From positions 1-43,234 of the forward strand of contig CAIOVI010000041.1 in assembly GCA_903861715.1 (NCBI GenBank): 43,234 nt of DNA. Reading direction: 5' to 3'. This document shows positions 40,021 through 43,234 of the stretch, in pieces; positions within the stretch are counted from its first letter, which is position 1; each line of letters opens with the position of its first letter. A model generated the notes under the pieces. That model did not search any database and was not told the DNA's origin. It saw only the letters and a program-made list of their open reading frames with translations. The position numbers were made by a program, and so were the translations under genes. The stretch comes from an uncultured bacterium (GTDB lineage Bacteria; Patescibacteriota; Minisyncoccia; Moranbacterales; GWC2-37-73).

Positions 40021-40929
40021 ATGAAAAGCATTTCCTATAAAAACATAACTTGGATTGATTTTTCCAACCCAGGCGCGGACGACATTGTCTATCTGCAAGA
40101 ACATTTTGACATTCACCCTTTGGCGATTGAAGAATTTGTCACACCAACTTTTCGTCCCAAGGCCACGAAATATCACAATTGTCTTTATCTGACAATTCAC
40201 ATCCCGCTTTTTGACGTGGATTCTCGCACCACCTATCCCGGCGAAATTGACATTGTCATTACCAAAGATCATTTGATCACTGGCCACATGAAGGACATCT
40301 ATCAATTTGACGATTTCTTCTCAAACCTGGAAAAAAGCGAGGGCAAACGCCGAATTTACATGGACAAAAGTCCTGCTCATTTGATCTACTATATCCTGGA
40401 AATGCTCCTGGAATCCTGCTTTCCAAGGCTTGATCACATCCATGAAAAACTGACTGACATTGAAGAGCAAGTTTTTTCTGGCAAGGAAAAAGAAATGGTG
40501 TTGGAAATTTCTTTGGTCAAACGTGATATTCTCAACTTCCGCCGAACCCTCAAACCTCAGCGTCACATCATTGAATCCTTGACCCAAATGGACACTGACC
40601 TGTTGCCTGAAGACCTCAAGCCCTATTTTCAAGATTTGGTCGGCACCAACATTCGCCTTTGGAACGCTCTGGAAAGCAACAAGGAAACCATCGAATCCAT
40701 GGAAGAAACCAACAATTCCCTGCTCTCCAACAAATTGAACTTGACCATGAAAGTTTTGACGATTTTCAACGCCATTTTTTTGCCAGTCACAGTCTATTCC
40801 AACATTATGTCCATGAGCACGCCAGTTCCACTCAGCAGTAGCGCTGATGATTTTTGGATTCACGTTTCCATCATGCTTTGCATTTCAGCCTTGACCATCA
40901 CCCTTTTCAAAATCAAGAAATGGCTGTAG
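40021..40929 (+). CDS. CorA-family divalent-cation channel-like protein lacking GMN
   Basis: A 302-residue protein with CorA layout: a cytoplasmic N-terminal domain (DIHPLAIEEFVTPTFRPKA, then YNCLYL-like strands and DIVITKDHLITGH), a long helical stalk (about 110-240, LLESCFPRLDHIHEKLTDIEEQ), and two C-terminal helices (LTIFNAIFLPVTVYS and VSIMLCISALTITLF). The pore-mouth signature GMN expected after the first helix is absent; the site reads SNIMSMSTPVP. Typical CorA moves Mg2+ as a pentamer. Without GMN the selectivity may differ (some CorA/ZntB relatives vary here), or it may not conduct Mg2+. Confidence 0.85.
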   Translation: MKSISYKNITWIDFSNPGADDIVYLQEHFDIHPLAIEEFVTPTFRPKATKYHNCLYLTIHIPLFDVDSRTTYPGEIDIVITKDHLITGHMKDIYQFDDFFSNLEKSEGKRRIYMDKSPAHLIYYILEMLLESCFPRLDHIHEKLTDIEEQVFSGKEKEMVLEISLVKRDILNFRRTLKPQRHIIESLTQMDTDLLPEDLKPYFQDLVGTNIRLWNALESNKETIESMEETNNSLLSNKLNLTMKVLTIFNAIFLPVTVYSNIMSMSTPVPLSSSADDFWIHVSIMLCISALTITLFKIKKWL

Positions 40930-41010
40930 GCTTCATCTACGAATTATAAACCGATTCGAAACTACGAAACAAAAACGAATCTACGAACGAAAAGGTATTT
41001 TATTTGTAGA

Positions 41011-41071
41011 TTTGCCTGCCTCGACAGTAGGCGGGTAGCCAATTTGCCTGCCTGTCCGGTAGGCAGGTAGA
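41011..41071. repeat. Tandem pair of CCTGCC hairpin repeats
   Basis: Two hairpins in a row: CCTGCC-TCGACAGTA-GGCGGG (41015-41035) and CCTGCC-TGTCCGGTA-GGCAGG (41047-41067), each in a TTTGCCTGCC...GGTAG frame. Related to 39973-39996. They lie 30 bases before cysS. Confidence 0.7.
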
Positions 41072-41102
41072 TTTGTGGGGACTTCCATTCTAAAACATTT
41101 TT

Positions 41103-42545
41103 ATGCTAAATTTATACAACACTCTATCAAAATCTAAAGTTGAATTTAAATCATTAAATCCCGGTAAGGTCGGAATGTATAGTTGTGGGCCGACAGTTTA
41201 TGGCTATGTGCACATTGGCAACGTCAGGGCCTATCTTTTGTCAGATGTGGTCAGACGCTATTTGGAATATCTTGGCTATGAAGTTCGCTTGATCAAAAAC
41301 ATCACTGATGTTGGACATTTGACAGATGACGAGGTGGCGCAAGGTGACAGCGGTGAGGACAAAATTGAAAAAGCCGCCGCCAAAGAAAAAAAATCTCCTG
41401 AAGAAATCGCCAGGTTCTATGAACAATATTTCAAACAACTTGAAAGCCAGCTCAACATTGAGCCAGCTCAATATTTCCCCCGTGCCACCGCTCATGTGCC
41501 CCAAATGATCAAAGTCATTGAAGGCCTTATTGAAAAAGGTTTTGCCTATGAAAAAAATGGCAATGTTTTTTTTGACGTCACAAAATTTGCTGACTATGGA
41601 AAACTTTCTGGCAACACCTTGGAAAATTTGAAAGTTGGCGCCCGCCTCGAGGAGCATCCTGACAAGAAAAATCCTTGGGATTTTGCGCTTTGGCTCAAGG
41701 CGCCCGCCGGACACCTCATGAAATGGCCCTCACCTTGGTCAGTTGGCTATCCTGGTTGGCACATTGAATGCTCAGCCATGAGCACAGAATATCTCGGCAG
41801 CACGCTCGACATTCACACTGGCGGCGAAGACAACATCTTCCCTCACCATGAAGCTGAAATTGCGCAAACGGAGTGTTTTACTGGTCAAAAATTCGTGCGC
41901 TTCTGGCTGCACAATCGTCATCTGCTCGTAGACGGCAAAAAAATGTCAAAATCCAAAGGCACTCTCTACACGTTGGAAGATATCAAAGACAAAGGTTTTT
42001 CGGCGATGGACTTGCGTTTATTTTTTCTTTCTTCGCACTATCGCAGTCAGATGGATTTTTCCTGGACAGCGCTCGAACAAGCCCACAAAAATTTGCAAAA
42101 AATCAACGACTTTGTTTTAAACCTCCAAGCCATCGCCAAGAGCAACAGCACTTCCGCCGATGATAATTTTTCCATTGAAAGTTTTAAAATAAATTTTGAA
42201 GCGGCTATGGATGACGACCTCAACACACCCTTGGCGCTGAGCAGTTTGTATGAATTTATCACTCAAGCAAACAAACAAATTGATGAGGACGCTTTGACTT
42301 CCAGTGACGCCAAAAAAATTCTGTCCTTTTGGGAAAAAGCAAATCACGTCTTCGGTTTCATTCTTGCTGGTCAAGCTGAGATCCCTGAAGAAATCAAGCA
42401 ACTCATCGCCCAACGTGAAAAAGCCCGCGCCGGCAAAGACTTCCAAAAATCCGACGACCTCCGCGCCCTCATCGAAAAGAAAGGCTTTATTCTTGAGGAT
42501 ACAAAGGATGGGATGAAAGTCAAAAAGACAGATTCCAGAAATTAG
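41103..42545 (+). CDS. cysS: Cysteinyl-tRNA synthetase
   Basis: Charges tRNA-Cys with cysteine using ATP. The 480 residues have all class I marks: SCGPTVYGYVHIGN (27-40) with the first zinc cysteine C28 and the HIGN form of HIGH, GYPGWHIECSAMS (215-227) with zinc ligand C223, GGEDNIFPHHEAE (240-252) with the zinc-binding His and Glu, and KMSKSKG (280-286). The C-terminal helical part ends with REKARAGKDFQKSDDLRALI, the usual DALR-type tRNA-binding region. It appears to be a stand-alone housekeeping gene. Confidence 0.97.
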   Translation: MLNLYNTLSKSKVEFKSLNPGKVGMYSCGPTVYGYVHIGNVRAYLLSDVVRRYLEYLGYEVRLIKNITDVGHLTDDEVAQGDSGEDKIEKAAAKEKKSPEEIARFYEQYFKQLESQLNIEPAQYFPRATAHVPQMIKVIEGLIEKGFAYEKNGNVFFDVTKFADYGKLSGNTLENLKVGARLEEHPDKKNPWDFALWLKAPAGHLMKWPSPWSVGYPGWHIECSAMSTEYLGSTLDIHTGGEDNIFPHHEAEIAQTECFTGQKFVRFWLHNRHLLVDGKKMSKSKGTLYTLEDIKDKGFSAMDLRLFFLSSHYRSQMDFSWTALEQAHKNLQKINDFVLNLQAIAKSNSTSADDNFSIESFKINFEAAMDDDLNTPLALSSLYEFITQANKQIDEDALTSSDAKKILSFWEKANHVFGFILAGQAEIPEEIKQLIAQREKARAGKDFQKSDDLRALIEKKGFILEDTKDGMKVKKTDSRN

Positions 42546-42930
42546 ATTTTGGATTCTAGAAGAACCTACAAATATACCTGCCCGCAATGCTTAAAGCATA
42601 GCGATGCAGGCGGGCAAATCTGCTACAAATCTACAAAAAGATTTTAGAAGTTAGCTTTTGGATTTTAGAAGTTGCATTTACAATGTCATCTTGAGCGTAG
42701 TTCATCCAACCCAAGAAGGGTGAACGCAGTCGAAAGATCTGATCCCAGATTCCTCGATTTCGCTCCGCTTCACTCGGAATGACAAACTCCTTTATTCTCA
42801 ATTTCATTAACTTTTTTCTAATCAAGTCTTTGTCATTCCCGCGTAGGCGGGAATCCAGCCCTACTTTATATCAAATAACTTCTTTTTAAAAAACGTAACC
42901 TAGATTCCCGTTTTCACGGGAATGACATAG
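42546..42930. repeat. Composite intergenic repeat block after cysS
   Basis: Gene-free. It contains degenerate units of TTGGATTTTAGAAG (42546-42560 and 42640-42675), a hairpin TGCCCGC...GCGGGCA (42579-42616) with an inner ATGCTT-A-AAGCAT, a GTCATCTTGAGCGTAG/GCAGTCGAAAGATCT pair (42680-42740), and two ATTCCC/GGGAAT type hairpins (about 42834-42855 and 42904-42923, like Neisseria dRS3). Hairpins of these types are common in MAGs of this kind and in many other bacteria. Confidence 0.6.
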
Positions 42931-43018
42931 TGAATTTTAAGTATAAAAAATAGCGAAGGTGTTTTAAAAACTCCTCCGCTATAATGGCAATGCCGATTTT
43001 TCGAAAACAAGAACATTT

Positions 43019-43045
43019 TCGGTTCAGGTCAGAGACACTGAACCG
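43019..43045. repeat. Inverted repeat hairpin
   Basis: TCGGTTCAG and CTGAACCGA form a perfect 9-bp stem around a 10-base loop (GTCAGAGACA). Confidence 0.55.
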
Positions 43046-43089
43046 ACATAGAGTTAGATTCTGGATTTTATAATTTGCATTTTGCATTC

Positions 43090-43234
43090 TTTTTCCGCAC
43101 ATTGCGCAGTGCGTAGGCAAAAGACGAGTGATGAGCGTTAAGAAATTTTCAGCGAGCTTTTTCAGCAGAAAAAGTGCAGCGGGAATTTTAGCGAAGAGTG
43201 AAGTCTTTGCCCCAGCAACAAGCACGTGTCGGGA
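43090..43234 (-). CDS. Possible 3' end of a minus-strand gene (partial)
   Basis: An open frame runs in from the window edge on the minus strand and reads GAKTSLFAKIPAALFLLKKL, then ITRLLPTHCAMCGKRM. After about 43090 the same frame continues through a TTTGCAT-type degenerate repeat, so the true C-terminus is unclear. The CAMCG could be part of a zinc knuckle. I do not recognise the protein and it may not be coding. Confidence 0.25.

Noticed and set aside
41103-42545. HIGN in place of HIGH in CysS
   Set aside because: HIGN is a normal variant in bacterial cysteinyl-tRNA synthetases.
42914-43225. Full 103-residue minus-strand ORF
   Set aside because: Most of it is repeat DNA; only the part near the window edge might be coding, and it is listed separately at low confidence.
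1-43234. CRISPR array, tRNA or rRNA genes
   Set aside because: No regular direct repeats with unique spacers, no cloverleaf with a GGTTCRA arm and no rRNA-like sequence were seen by eye; a tRNAscan run would be decisive for tRNAs.
1-43234. UGA recoding (as in Absconditabacteria/Gracilibacteria)
   Set aside because: TGG encodes the conserved tryptophans, genes have no internal TGA codons, and TGA ends spurious frames as a normal stop.

Overview
The window (about 40% G+C, standard stop codons, compact genes, short intergenic gaps filled with small repeats) looks like a chromosome segment of a Candidate Phyla Radiation (Patescibacteria, Parcubacteria/Moranbacteria-like) bacterium. That assignment is inference: it rests on gene style, very short or absent mRNA leaders, the many polyprenyl-sugar glycosyltransferases and the kind of intergenic repeats, not on a marker gene. 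No tRNA, rRNA or CRISPR array was found.

Most of the window (1-38494) is a surface-glycan locus. Positions 1-9428 (+ strand) hold the 3' part of a UDP-N-acetylhexosamine dehydrogenase, a small membrane protein, a GT2 transferase with C-terminal membrane segments, two GT4 transferases, a large polytopic membrane protein with a small membrane-anchored partner, and a divergent RtcB-like protein. Positions 9550-13655 hold a thymidylate-kinase-like protein, a 489-residue orphan and a Wzx/PST-type flippase. Positions 13928-29302 (- strand) are the core: a GtrB-like polyprenyl-phosphate glycosyltransferase, then seven tandem paralogues of a GT39/ArnT-like GT-C membrane glycosyltransferase, interrupted by a frameshifted ALG10-like gene and headed by a membrane-anchored metallophosphoesterase. 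Positions 29517-38494 add another GT-C enzyme, a GtrA-type flippase, a GT4, UDP-glucose dehydrogenase, a second GtrB/DPM-like GT2, an intact ALG10-like gene and UDP-glucose 4-epimerase.

Together these suggest a pathway. Cytoplasmic enzymes make UDP-sugars. GT2 enzymes load single sugars onto a polyprenyl phosphate. GtrA-like and Wzx-like proteins flip the lipid-linked sugars. A bank of GT-C transferases then adds them outside the membrane, one enzyme perhaps per linkage, in a way that recalls the eukaryotic ALG pathway. The region 38600-43234 is more ordinary: two unknown small proteins, YidD, a CorA-like channel lacking the GMN signature, and CysS.

The most unusual non-coding feature is a structured element of about 115 bp present four times (14961, 21813, 23582, 35938), always in the same orientation and always just upstream of a minus-strand glycosyltransferase gene. 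It has a long outer stem, a small hairpin with a GACA loop and a 10-bp hairpin, and the stems show compensatory changes between copies. I do not recognise it. At least three further small inverted-repeat families and several degenerate short-period repeats fill the other gaps, and some extend apparent ORFs at their N-termini or are translated inside a gene.
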